Source: Sphingomonadaceae bacterium (lineage in GTDB: Bacteria; Pseudomonadota; Alphaproteobacteria; Sphingomonadales; Sphingomonadaceae). From it: 34,680 nucleotides of DNA. Both the position numbers and the translations under genes were made by a program. A model generated the notes under the pieces. That model ran no database searches. It saw nothing but the letters and a program-made list of their open reading frames with translations, and was not told the DNA's origin. Below, one piece after another: positions 8,719 to 17,620 of the stretch. The DNA is taken from NCBI GenBank assembly GCA_009920915.1, contig RFZB01000010.1:1-34680 (forward strand), given 5' to 3'. Numbering within the stretch: position 1 is the first letter of the stretch; each line of letters starts with the position of its first letter.

Positions 8719-10479
8719 TTAGGCCGCGAGCGAATAAGGCTGGATTTCACCTGACAGATACAGACGGCGCGCCTTGGCCCGGCTGAGCTTGCCTGAGCTG
8801 GTCCGTGGCAATGACCGCGGGGGAACAAGCTCTACAACGCAGTTCATACCCGTAATGGCGCGCACTTTTTCACGAATGGCATCCCGCAATTTGGTCCGCT
8901 CATCTTCATCAATAGTGCGGCAATGGACCAAAACAGCCGGCGCCTCTTCGCCCCCCGGCGTCGTCACAGAAAACGCCGCAATATCGCCCTGTTTAAAGCC
9001 GGGCAGCTGCTCAACGGCCCATTCAATATCTTGCGGCCAATGGTTTTTGCCATTGATGATGATCATGTCTTTGGCGCGGCCAACAATATAAAGATACCCG
9101 CCCGACATATACCCCATATCGCCGGTGTTCAGCCACCCGTCTTTCAGGCACGCCGCTGTCGAGTCTGGATCGCGATAATAGCTGTGCATGACCGAGGGCC
9201 CGGCCGTCCAAACCTCGCCAATGTGCCGCTCGGGCAGCGCCCGACCGTCTTCGGCGCGAATTTCAACCTGCATATCGCGGCACGGCTTGCCGCAATTGAC
9301 AATCGCGCGGAACCGCTGTGGCCGATCCCCGGGCCATTCCTCGCCAGACAATTCCGATTCCTCGACCAGTTCGACGCGAATGCCTTCGCCCGGCGGCATG
9401 ATGGTGACGGCCAGCGTCGCTTCTGCCAGCCCATAGCTGGGCAAAAAGGCACTCGCCTTAAACCCAGCCTGATGAAAGGCATCGACAAAGGACTGCATGA
9501 CATCGGGACGGATCATATCCGCGCCATTGCCCGCAATGCGCCAACCCGACAGGTCAAAACGCTCGGATACTTGGGTCTGGCTAGAGATGCGCCGGGCGCA
9601 AATATCATAGCCAAAGGTCGGCGAATAGCTGATCGACGTGTCGCCCGCGCGCGTGTTGCGCGTTACCAAATCCAGCCAAGCAAGCGGACGGCGGGCAAAG
9701 TCTTCGGTCTTCATATAATCCGCCGAGACTTGATTGGCGACGACGGACAAGAAACAGCCCACCAGCCCCATATCATGATACCAAGGCAGCCAAGACACGC
9801 AGCGATCCCGCGCATTGACTTCCATGCCATGGCTGTGCGCTGCCAAATTGTTGAGCAGCGCGTGGTGCGTCACCGCCACGCCATGCGGAAAGCGCGTTGA
9901 GCCACTGGAATATTGCAGATACGCAATATCGTCTGGCTTTGCGTCCGGCAAAGCCACCGGAGTGGCTGGGCGCGCGATAAAGCTTTCCCAGCTAATTGGC
10001 TCAGCCCCCACGCTGCGCGCGGCATCCGGCGCCATGGTTTCCAAGCTTTCTGGGTAGAAAAGATACGTCGGCTCTGCACTTTGCATCTGGACCGACAATT
10101 GGTCGACATAGGAATAGCGGCCACCAAAGCTGGTTGGCAGCGGCAAAGGCACAGGCCACGCCCCGGCATATACAGTGCCAAAGAACAGCGCTGCAAATTC
10201 AGGCGATGTTTCCGCAATCAGGGCAATACGATCCCCCGGGGCAACGCCTGTGGCAATCAGCCGATAGGCCATGGCCAACGCATCTTCGCGCAGTTCAGAA
10301 AAGGGATAGGGCCGGGCCAACGCACCGCGAGGATCATGAAAATTCAACCCCCGCTGGCCACGGGCGGCATAATCCAGCGCCTCGCCCAGCGTCCCAAAGT
10401 CCGAAAAACGGCGCGGCAGATCATCCCGCGTGGCAGTGGCGACAAGCGCCGGGGCCGGTCGGTCAAGATTATCCCGCAC
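8719..10479 (-). CDS. Fatty-acyl-AMP ligase (FAAL-type acyl-activating enzyme)
   Basis: AMP-binding motif YLQYSSGSTRFPHGVAVTH; FAAL-like region SYSPTFGYDICARRISSQTQVSERFDLSGWRIAGNGADMIRPDV; SYGLAEATLAVT; C-terminal KDMIIINGKNHWPQDIEW and LPRTSSGKLSRAKAR. Confidence 0.88.
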   Translation of the reverse strand: MRDNLDRPAPALVATATRDDLPRRFSDFGTLGEALDYAARGQRGLNFHDPRGALARPYPFSELREDALAMAYRLIATGVAPGDRIALIAETSPEFAALFFGTVYAGAWPVPLPLPTSFGGRYSYVDQLSVQMQSAEPTYLFYPESLETMAPDAARSVGAEPISWESFIARPATPVALPDAKPDDIAYLQYSSGSTRFPHGVAVTHHALLNNLAAHSHGMEVNARDRCVSWLPWYHDMGLVGCFLSVVANQVSADYMKTEDFARRPLAWLDLVTRNTRAGDTSISYSPTFGYDICARRISSQTQVSERFDLSGWRIAGNGADMIRPDVMQSFVDAFHQAGFKASAFLPSYGLAEATLAVTIMPPGEGIRVELVEESELSGEEWPGDRPQRFRAIVNCGKPCRDMQVEIRAEDGRALPERHIGEVWTAGPSVMHSYYRDPDSTAACLKDGWLNTGDMGYMSGGYLYIVGRAKDMIIINGKNHWPQDIEWAVEQLPGFKQGDIAAFSVTTPGGEEAPAVLVHCRTIDEDERTKLRDAIREKVRAITGMNCVVELVPPRSLPRTSSGKLSRAKARRLYLSGEIQPYSLAA

Positions 10480-10622
10480 GGTGAAACCCCCAAAACCATA
10501 GGGCGCCCGGTGTCACAGGCGCCAGATTGAACCAGTCAATAGGCGCGCAGCTTGGGCGCATCCTATTCGCGAAGATTTCCATTCGCTTGCGACTATGGCA
10601 CAATTTGGGCCGGGACAAGACT

Positions 10623-11147
10623 ATGAAACGCATGATTGGCCGAAAGCCTTTAAATACCGCGGATTTGCGCCAAATGGCCCTGACTTATGTTGGGCGCTTT
10701 GCGACGTCGCAAAGCAAGCTTGCCAGCTATTTAACACGCAAAATCCGCGAACGGGGCTGGGAAGACACTGTGCCGCCAGACCGCGCCGTCGCACACGTCG
10801 TAGAGAATATGGCGCAAGCGCGCTTTGTGGATGATCGCGCTTATGCGGAAATGAAAGCGCAGGGATTGGTGCGCCGCGGCTATGGCGCGCGGCGTGTGCG
10901 CCAAGCCCTTGATAGCGCAGGGATTGCGCCAGATATTCGTGCGGACTTGGAAGCGATGAGCCCCGAAGAGGCAGAGGCCGCCGCCTTGGCCTATGCCCAA
11001 CGCCGGCGGCTGGGGCCTTTTTCCCGCCAGTCGCAGGATCAGCGCCAGCGCGAACGGGCGCTTGCCGCGCTGTTGCGCGCGGGGCATGATTATGCAACGG
11101 CGCGACGGATTCTTGATTTGGCTCCAGAACTTGGCCACAATAGCTAA
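10623..11147 (+). CDS. recX: Regulatory protein RecX
   Basis: MKRMIGRKPLNTADLRQMALTYVGRFATSQSKLASYLTRKIRERGW ... FVDDRAYAEMKAQGLVRRGYGARRVRQAL. Confidence 0.8.
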   Translation: MKRMIGRKPLNTADLRQMALTYVGRFATSQSKLASYLTRKIRERGWEDTVPPDRAVAHVVENMAQARFVDDRAYAEMKAQGLVRRGYGARRVRQALDSAGIAPDIRADLEAMSPEEAEAAALAYAQRRRLGPFSRQSQDQRQRERALAALLRAGHDYATARRILDLAPELGHNS

Positions 11148-11158
11148 GCTGGGTCAGA

Positions 11159-11207
11159 GTGTTGGGGATCAAACAAAGCTTGTCGGGACAAGCCTCTGGC
11201 GCAACAC
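11159..11207 (+). other. Candidate structured RNA element upstream of the double cold-shock gene
   Basis: Nested inverted repeats: outer GTGTTG (11159-11164)/CAACAC (11202-11207), inner GCTTGTC-gg-GACAAGC (11178-11193). Confidence 0.4.
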
Positions 11208-11286
11208 AGGATGGGGAATCTGCCAAGGGGTGCGAGGCCGAGTATATGGTTGAATTGGCTATTATTATGTTTTTTGAAGGGCGCCG

Positions 11287-11844
11287 TTGATGACAGAGAC
11301 GCCCGCGCCACTCACGCAAAATCCTGCGGTTGAACCCCGCTTGGTCGATGGCCAAGTGAAATGGTTTGATGCCACACGCGGCTTTGGGTTCATGGTCCCC
11401 GACGATAGCGAAATCGGCGATGTCTTAATTCATTTCAGCATTTTGCGTGAACATGGCCGCCGCACTTTGCCTGAAGGGGCGCGCATTTCCTGTCATGTCG
11501 AACTGGGCGCACGCGGCCTGCAAGCCGTGAAGCTGCTGTCTTATGATTTGTCGACGGCGATTGTGCAGGAAGCGGATTATCACGCCGTGCCAAAGCGGAC
11601 GCGAGAATTGCCGCCGGAACAAATTGAAGCAGCCGGGCCTTTTGAACCCGTGTTTGTGAAATGGTTTAATCGCCCCAAAGGCTATGGCTTTTTGGTCCGC
11701 AGCGCCGATCAGGCGGACGTCTTTGTACATATGGAAACATTGCGCCGCGCCGGAATTGCGGACGTGCAGCCGGAAGATCCGCTTGAGGCACGGCTGGTCA
11801 AAAGCGATCGCGGCTATCTGGCCATTGAAGTTCGCGCCGGATGA
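11287..11844 (+). CDS. Cold-shock protein with two tandem CSD domains
   Basis: [32 protein letters not shown] and [36 protein letters not shown], both RNP1/RNP2-like. Confidence 0.9.
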   Translation: MMTETPAPLTQNPAVEPRLVDGQVKWFDATRGFGFMVPDDSEIGDVLIHFSILREHGRRTLPEGARISCHVELGARGLQAVKLLSYDLSTAIVQEADYHAVPKRTRELPPEQIEAAGPFEPVFVKWFNRPKGYGFLVRSADQADVFVHMETLRRAGIADVQPEDPLEARLVKSDRGYLAIEVRAG

Positions 11845-12308
11845 AAACCCTCTGGCGGGCTGCCTGTGCGGCGCTTTTTTTGGTTCCCATTGCCTGTCAG
11901 GCCAAACAGGCTCCAACCATGGCCCCCAGCGGACTGGCCCAATTGCCGCTTCGAATTACAACGGCAACAGGCAAGGTTCACCGCTTTACCGTTGAAGTGG
12001 CGGCCACAGAGGCCCAGCAGGCCCGTGGATTGATGTTTCGCAGCTCACTGGCGCCAGATGCTGGAATGATTTTCCCCATGCGGCCACCCCGTATGGCCAG
12101 CTTTTGGATGAAGAATACTTTCATCTCGCTGGACATTATCTTCGTGCGTGCCAATGGCAGCATTGCCCGCATTGCGGCCAATACCCAGCCCTTTTCATTA
12201 GACCCAATTGAATCTGGCGAGCCTGTGGCCGCTGTTTTGGAAATAGCCGGCGGCCGTGCTGCAGCGCTGGGTATTCGCGAAGGGGATCGGGTTGTTCTAA
12301 ATCCGTAA
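11841..12308 (+). CDS. DUF192 family protein with signal peptide
   Basis: [64 protein letters not shown] overlap with upstream CDS. Confidence 0.9.
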   Translation: MKTLWRAACAALFLVPIACQAKQAPTMAPSGLAQLPLRITTATGKVHRFTVEVAATEAQQARGLMFRSSLAPDAGMIFPMRPPRMASFWMKNTFISLDIIFVRANGSIARIAANTQPFSLDPIESGEPVAAVLEIAGGRAAALGIREGDRVVLNP

Positions 12309-12353
12309 CCTCCAACATTGCATCGCGCGGCTGAACGCAGTAACGGCCGATCC

Positions 12354-12755
12354 ATGGGCGTTTTCAAGAACATTTTCACATGGTGGGAAGGCCAAACCTT
12401 CGGCACCTGGCTCCACACCCGGACTCGCGGCGTACGCGTTGGCGAGGATGCCGAGGGCAATGTCTATTATCAGGCGCGCAAGCCAGAGCCGTCGGGCTAT
12501 TATCGCCGTTGGGTAACCTATAACGGCAATAATGATGCCAGCCGCATTCCGCCGGAATGGTCGGGCTGGTTGCACAACACGCATGATGCCGTGCCTGGAG
12601 GTGGCCTTGCCGAGCCCCATGCGTGGGAAGCAGATCCCTTGCCCAATTTGACAGGCACGCCCTTGGCCTATCGCCCGAAAGGTGCGCTCGAATCAGGCGG
12701 CAAGCGGGCTGCGGCCACCGGCGACTATGAGGCGTGGAGCCCCGACGCGGCGTGA
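12354..12755 (+). CDS. NADH:ubiquinone oxidoreductase subunit NDUFA12 homolog
   Basis: MGVFKNIFTWWEGQTFGTWLHTRTRGVRVGEDAEGNVYYQARK ... RRWVTYNGNNDASRIPPEWSGWLHNTHDAVP. Confidence 0.92.
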   Translation: MGVFKNIFTWWEGQTFGTWLHTRTRGVRVGEDAEGNVYYQARKPEPSGYYRRWVTYNGNNDASRIPPEWSGWLHNTHDAVPGGGLAEPHAWEADPLPNLTGTPLAYRPKGALESGGKRAAATGDYEAWSPDAA

Positions 12756-13408
12756 AACGCATCCTTGCCTCGGCAGGCCTGTTGATTGTGGGCGGGGCCG
12801 CGGCTTGGCAGGCGGCCCGTGCCTTGCAAGAGGTGCCAGCGCCAGCCCCGGCTATTGAGGCGACGGCAACGCCCGCCGACGCCACAGCTGAACCCGAAGC
12901 AACCACCGCCAAGCGGGCACCAACGCCACCTTTGTCGACCAACCCCAAAGCCACGCCGATGGCCGAGCGGGTGGCCACGCTGGGCGTATTGAACAAGCGC
13001 AATGGATTATCCCGCGACGTGACACTGACGCCGGGCAAGGCCGTGCGCTTGGGGGATTTGGTGGTGCGCCTGCGCGCCTGTGAAGAAACAGCCCCTTGGG
13101 AACCAGAAAAATGGACGGGGGCCTTTGTTCAAGTCATCACGCGGGAAAGCGGCACACGCTGGCGCAAAATTTTCTCAGGCTGGCTGTACAAAGAAAGCCC
13201 GTCGATCAACTTGGTCCAGCATCCGATTTATGATGTGTGGGTTAAGGCCTGCAAAATGCGCCATGCCGATGTTGGGCCAGGCACGATTGTGGCCCGCGGT
13301 GGGGATATGGCCGGGGGCGCAGGTAAAGCATCCAATGCCGAAAAGTCTCCCGACGCGGCACCGGAAGTCCCGGTGGTGGATAGCGCATCGGCCAACAACC
13401 CTGAATAA
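12734..13408 (+). CDS. DUF2155 domain-containing protein
   Basis: VATLGVLNKRNGLSRDVTLTPGKAVRLGDLVVRLRACEETAPWEPEKWTGAFVQV ... FSGWLYKESPSINLVQHPIYDVWVKAC; GTG start (12734 or in-frame GTG 12752). Confidence 0.85.
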   Translation: MEPRRGVKRILASAGLLIVGGAAAWQAARALQEVPAPAPAIEATATPADATAEPEATTAKRAPTPPLSTNPKATPMAERVATLGVLNKRNGLSRDVTLTPGKAVRLGDLVVRLRACEETAPWEPEKWTGAFVQVITRESGTRWRKIFSGWLYKESPSINLVQHPIYDVWVKACKMRHADVGPGTIVARGGDMAGGAGKASNAEKSPDAAPEVPVVDSASANNPE

Positions 13409-13953
13409 CGGGCCTTGCTGATTTCTATCGCCCCCAGCGACTGCAAATGCGGGGTCTGAAATTGGCAATCGAGCAAAGTGAATCCACCAGCTCGCAAGCG
13501 CGCCACCAAATGCGCAAAGGCGACTTTGGACGCATCAGTGGCGCGGCTAAACATACTTTCCCCAAAAAAGGCCCGGCCAAGTGAAATGCCATAAAGGCCG
13601 CCGACAAGCTCTCCCTCCAACCAAGTTTCAATCGAATGGGCATGGCCAAGGGCGTGAAGGCGCAATACGGCCTCTTCAATCTGGCGGTTGATCCACGTGC
13701 CCGGCCGATCCGGGGCGGGCGCCGCGCATCCCAAAAGAATTTGGTGAAAAGCGCGATTATAGCTTGTCTCAAACCGCTCAGATCGGATTGTCTTGCGCAA
13801 TGAGCGCGACAGGTGAAACCCCTCCAGCGGCAAAATGGCGCGCCTTTTTGGCTCAACCCAATAGATGTCGGGCGCCTCACGATCATCAGCCATCGGAAAG
13901 ACACCCAAGGCATAGGCCTTTAGCAACAGATCCGGGCTGATCGGCGCGGGCAT
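13228..13953 (-). CDS. aat: Leucyl/phenylalanyl-tRNA--protein transferase
   Basis: MPAPISPDLLLKAYALGVFPMADDREAPDIYWVEPKRRAILPLEGFHLSRSLRKTIR ... HSIETWLEGELVGGLYGISLGRAFFGESMFS. Confidence 0.93.
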   Translation of the reverse strand: MPAPISPDLLLKAYALGVFPMADDREAPDIYWVEPKRRAILPLEGFHLSRSLRKTIRSERFETSYNRAFHQILLGCAAPAPDRPGTWINRQIEEAVLRLHALGHAHSIETWLEGELVGGLYGISLGRAFFGESMFSRATDASKVAFAHLVARLRAGGFTLLDCQFQTPHLQSLGAIEISKARYSGLLADALSTTGTSGAASGDFSALDALPAPPAISPPRATIVPGPTSAWRILQALTHTS

Positions 13954-13960
13954 CAGCGCG

Positions 13961-14926
13961 TCAGGATGTTGCAGCGAACGGCACGTCGGCCAGCCAGCGC
14001 TTGACGTCGCCGGCGCTTTGATCCGGGATTTCCTCCATTGGGATATGGCCAACTTTTGGATAAACAATCAGCTGCGATGTTGGCAGCGCTTTATGGAACC
14101 ATTGGGCAGCCGCCACGGGAATCAAATTGTCTTCCTGCCCCCACATGATCAACACAGGCACCTTGATGGCCGCCAAACGCTCAGGCGAGGCGGCGCGGTT
14201 CTGGCCCATCTGGGCAAAGCGCGCCATGCTGGCCGCGCGATTGCCCGGATAGCGGTTAAGCTCCCAATAGCGGTCAACCATTTGGGGCGTTGCAAAGCCG
14301 GGGTCATAGACGCTGGTTTTCAGGCTGGCTTCAAACATGGACCGCGGCGTGATGATTTCCGCCAGCGCGCTGACCCCGGGCATACGCGCGATGCGAAAGC
14401 CAATGGGCATAGTGCGCGGCTTGGCACTGGGGGCGCCTGCGGCATCCACCAGCACCAGCGCGTCCACTTTTTCGGGATGCGATAAAGCATAATTCCAGCT
14501 GACGCCTCCGCCCATGGAATTGCCTGCCAAAACAGCATGGGGCACACCCAAACGCTGCATGACCTGATCCACCACATCGACATAGCTGTCCATGTCATAT
14601 CGGCCATTGGGATGGGCGCCTGTGAGGCCATGACCGGGCAGATCCAGCGTGATGATGCGATATTGGCTTTGCAGCCGGGTGACCCAAGGTTCCCATGTGT
14701 GCAGCGATGCATTGGACCCGTGGATCAACACCAAGGCCCGGCCCGTGCGCACGCCCTGATCGCGGACATGGACAGTCAGCCCGGGAGAAAGCGTCACAAA
14801 GCGGGACGCCCCGCCGCCATATTTCGCGCGCATGGCCGTCGCATCGGTATCGGGCGTATAGGCAAATGCCAAAGCGCCGGTGATCAATGCTGCCAAAATA
14901 ATCAGCGCCCATTTCAGAATACGCAT
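13961..14926 (-). CDS. Alpha/beta hydrolase
   Basis: N-terminal hydrophobic segment; VLIHGSNASLHTWEPWV; nucleophile elbow GNSMGGGVSWNYAL; terminal GHIPMEE. Confidence 0.88.
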   Translation of the reverse strand: MRILKWALIILAALITGALAFAYTPDTDATAMRAKYGGGASRFVTLSPGLTVHVRDQGVRTGRALVLIHGSNASLHTWEPWVTRLQSQYRIITLDLPGHGLTGAHPNGRYDMDSYVDVVDQVMQRLGVPHAVLAGNSMGGGVSWNYALSHPEKVDALVLVDAAGAPSAKPRTMPIGFRIARMPGVSALAEIITPRSMFEASLKTSVYDPGFATPQMVDRYWELNRYPGNRAASMARFAQMGQNRAASPERLAAIKVPVLIMWGQEDNLIPVAAAQWFHKALPTSQLIVYPKVGHIPMEEIPDQSAGDVKRWLADVPFAATS

Positions 14927-14963
14927 GCCAGCCTCCCTGATCCTGTGCCTGCCGCGAGATGCC

Positions 14964-15308
14964 TTATAGGATGTCGCGAACCACGTCTTGCGGGCGGCAC
15001 AGCCGCACGCCCTTTTCTGTGCGGACCAAAGGCCGCTCAATCAGAATTGGTTCGCGCACCATAGCATCCAAAATTGTGTCCGCATCTGCCTCTGACAAGC
15101 CCAGTTCCTCAGCTGGCGAGCCGCGGGTGCGCAGGCCTTGGCGCGGTGTTAAGCCCGCATCTGCATAAAGTTGAGCCAACACCTCTCGGCTTGGGGGGGT
15201 CTTTAGATATTCCACAACGTCCAGCTCAATGCCGGGAGTTTCGCGCAAAATCTCCAGCGTCTTGCGTGATGTGCCGCAATTAGGGTTGTGCCAGATCGTT
15301 GCTTTCAT
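14964..15308 (-). CDS. arsC: Glutaredoxin-type arsenate reductase (ArsC family)
   Basis: IWHNPNCGTSRKTLEILRE ... RTRGSPAEELGL ... EPILIERPLVRTEKGVRLCRPQDVV. Confidence 0.85.
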   Translation of the reverse strand: MKATIWHNPNCGTSRKTLEILRETPGIELDVVEYLKTPPSREVLAQLYADAGLTPRQGLRTRGSPAEELGLSEADADTILDAMVREPILIERPLVRTEKGVRLCRPQDVVRDIL

Positions 15309-15376
15309 CTCAGTCTCCCTTTTGGCCTGCCTAGCCTATTTTTAAAGACATGAAAATTCTTCATCCATCGCTTGCA

Positions 15377-15395
15377 ATTGCGAGTGATTATCAAT
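15377..15395. promoter_or_regulatory. Weaker Fur-box-like 19-mer
   Basis: ATTGCGAGTGATTATCAAT; shares ATTG...CAAT ends with the stronger site 38 bp downstream. Confidence 0.35.
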
Positions 15396-15414
15396 AACGA
15401 CCTATTTCATCGTC

Positions 15415-15433
15415 ATTGAGAATCAGTCTCAAT
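15415..15433. promoter_or_regulatory. Fur-box-like palindrome upstream of the TonB receptor
   Basis: ATTGAGAATCAGTCTCAAT; 8 of 9 symmetric pairs complementary about a central C; 22 bp before the ATG at 15455. Confidence 0.65.
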
Positions 15434-15454
15434 AGATTGAATAAGGGCCTTAAC

Positions 15455-17548
15455 ATGCGTTTTCTGCTGGCAAGCACGGCACTGGTACTGAGCGGGGCAA
15501 GCCCTGCTTTGGCCGCCGAAGCAGAAGACGCAGGATCGGTCATCATCGTAACTGGCCAGTTAGACGGCTATCGCGCGGTTTCCACGACCAGTGGCACCAA
15601 AACAGACACGCCGATTTTGGATGTGCCGCAGTCAATTTCAGTTGTCACAGAAAAGCAGCTGCGCGACGAAGCCATTTTGAGCGTGGCTGACCTTGTCCGC
15701 CATGTGCCGGGCGCCTCTGCGGGGCAGGGAGAAGGCCATCGCGATCAAGTGACGTTGCGGGGCAATGCCTCAACAGCTGATTTCTTTGTCGATGGCCTGC
15801 GCGATGATGCCCAATATTATCGCAGCTTTTATAATATTGAGCAGGTTGAAGTGCATAAAGGCCCCAATGCCATGATCTTTGGCCGCGGCGGCGGCGGCGG
15901 CATTATCAATCGTGTGACCAAAAGCGCGATGGCAGGTGAAAACCAGAGCAGCGCCCTAGCCTCGCTCAACAGCTTTGCCAGCTGGTATGGCAGTGTCGAC
16001 AGCAATTTGGCGCTGGGAGACACGGCGGCCATTAGAATGAACGCCTTTTACGAAGGCCTCGACAATCATCGGGATAGTTTTTCGGGCCATCGCTATGCAA
16101 TCAACCCCGTGATGGGCGCAGAATTGGGCCGCGCGCGAGTGCAGCTGGGCTATGAATATGTGCGTGATAGTCGCGTGGTCGATCGCGGTGTGCCATCACA
16201 AAATGGCACCCCATTGACCGGCCATCGCGATCTCTTTTTTGGTGTGCGCGGCGTGAATGACGCTGATATCACGGCCCATATTCTGCGCCTCCGCGCGGAG
16301 ACAGAGCTGACCGGCACATTGAAAGCCGATGTCAGTGCCCTGTATGCCAATTATGACAAAATCTATTCCAATGCCTATCCCGCAACAGCCTTGGTCAATG
16401 GCCAATTGGGCATTGAAGCCTATCGTGATCCAACGCAGCGTGAAAACCTGATCGCGCAGGCCAATTTGCAATGGAAAGCAAACACCGGGACTGTTGAGCA
16501 CCTGATCCTGATGGGCGTAGAGCGAACCAACCAGGACACAGAAAACGAACGGATTAACGGCTTTTTCAGCGCCTCTCAGCCCAGTGCTGCCAACCGGCGG
16601 ACGATCATCAACTTCACCCAGCCGCTGGTGATCCCCAAGCCCTATTTCATTGCCGGTGCCGCCGCGAACGGCAATCGCAAAGTCACCAGCGTGCTGCGGC
16701 AGACATCGGCCTATGTGCAAGACCAAATAGGCTTTGGCGATCATCTGAACCTGATTATCGGCCTGCGTTATGATCGCTTTGACCTAAAGCTGACCAACAG
16801 CTTCACCCAAGACCGTTTTGCGCGCGTGGATGATCTGTGGTCGCCCCGCGCTGGCCTGGTCTTTAAGCCTGCTCAAAACGCCTCACTGTACATAAGCTAT
16901 ACCAAAAGCTTTCTGCCGCAATCTGGCGATCAGTTCACGTCGCTGGATGCCACGACAGCCGCGCTCGAGCCGGAAGCCTTTCATAATTATGAACTTGGCG
17001 CCAAATGGGAAATCCACCCAAAATTAAGCGCAGCCGCAGCCGTCTATCAATTGGACCGGACGAATACGCGCGCCGCAGGCCCGGTGCCCGGCACGCTTGT
17101 GCTCACCGGCGCGCAGCGGACGCGGGGGGCAGAAATCTCGGTTGTCGGCCATGTGACCCCAGCATGGGAAATGGCCTTTGGCTATGGCTATACCGATGCC
17201 AGCATTCGATCAACCACCACGGCCGCCCCTGCGGGCCGCCGCGTGGCACAAGTGCCGCGCCATCAACTAAGCTTTTGGAATCGGTATGATTTGACGCGCA
17301 GCTTTGGGCTGGGCCTTGGGCTTTCGCATCAATCCCGCTCGTACACGACCATCAGCAACGCAGTTATTCTGCCCGCCTATACGCGGATCGACGCCGCCGC
17401 CTTTTTCAAAATCCGCCGGGGCCTCGAAGCGCAAATCAACATCGAAAATCTGACCAACACGGCCTATTTTCCGACCGCGCATACAGACAATAATATCACA
17501 ACAGGCGCCCCCCGAAATGCGCGACTGACGCTGGTCGCGAAGTTCTAA
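15455..17548 (+). CDS. TonB-dependent siderophore receptor
   Basis: Signal peptide; TDTPILDVPQSISVVTEKQLRDEAILSVADLVRHVPG; VEVHKGPNAMIFGRGGGGGIINRVTK; C-terminal barrel ending LTLVAKF. Confidence 0.93.
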   Translation: MRFLLASTALVLSGASPALAAEAEDAGSVIIVTGQLDGYRAVSTTSGTKTDTPILDVPQSISVVTEKQLRDEAILSVADLVRHVPGASAGQGEGHRDQVTLRGNASTADFFVDGLRDDAQYYRSFYNIEQVEVHKGPNAMIFGRGGGGGIINRVTKSAMAGENQSSALASLNSFASWYGSVDSNLALGDTAAIRMNAFYEGLDNHRDSFSGHRYAINPVMGAELGRARVQLGYEYVRDSRVVDRGVPSQNGTPLTGHRDLFFGVRGVNDADITAHILRLRAETELTGTLKADVSALYANYDKIYSNAYPATALVNGQLGIEAYRDPTQRENLIAQANLQWKANTGTVEHLILMGVERTNQDTENERINGFFSASQPSAANRRTIINFTQPLVIPKPYFIAGAAANGNRKVTSVLRQTSAYVQDQIGFGDHLNLIIGLRYDRFDLKLTNSFTQDRFARVDDLWSPRAGLVFKPAQNASLYISYTKSFLPQSGDQFTSLDATTAALEPEAFHNYELGAKWEIHPKLSAAAAVYQLDRTNTRAAGPVPGTLVLTGAQRTRGAEISVVGHVTPAWEMAFGYGYTDASIRSTTTAAPAGRRVAQVPRHQLSFWNRYDLTRSFGLGLGLSHQSRSYTTISNAVILPAYTRIDAAAFFKIRRGLEAQINIENLTNTAYFPTAHTDNNITTGAPRNARLTLVAKF

Positions 17549-17620
17549 TCACCGCGCAAACCGCGCACTTCACCGCGTGGGCCTCGACTTTATCCACAGG
17601 GGGTGCGTATAACCGCCGCT

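Noticed and set aside
12376-13038. 220-aa minus-strand ORF antisense to NDUFA12/DUF2155
   Set aside because: Low-complexity Ala/Arg/Pro content and no independent support.
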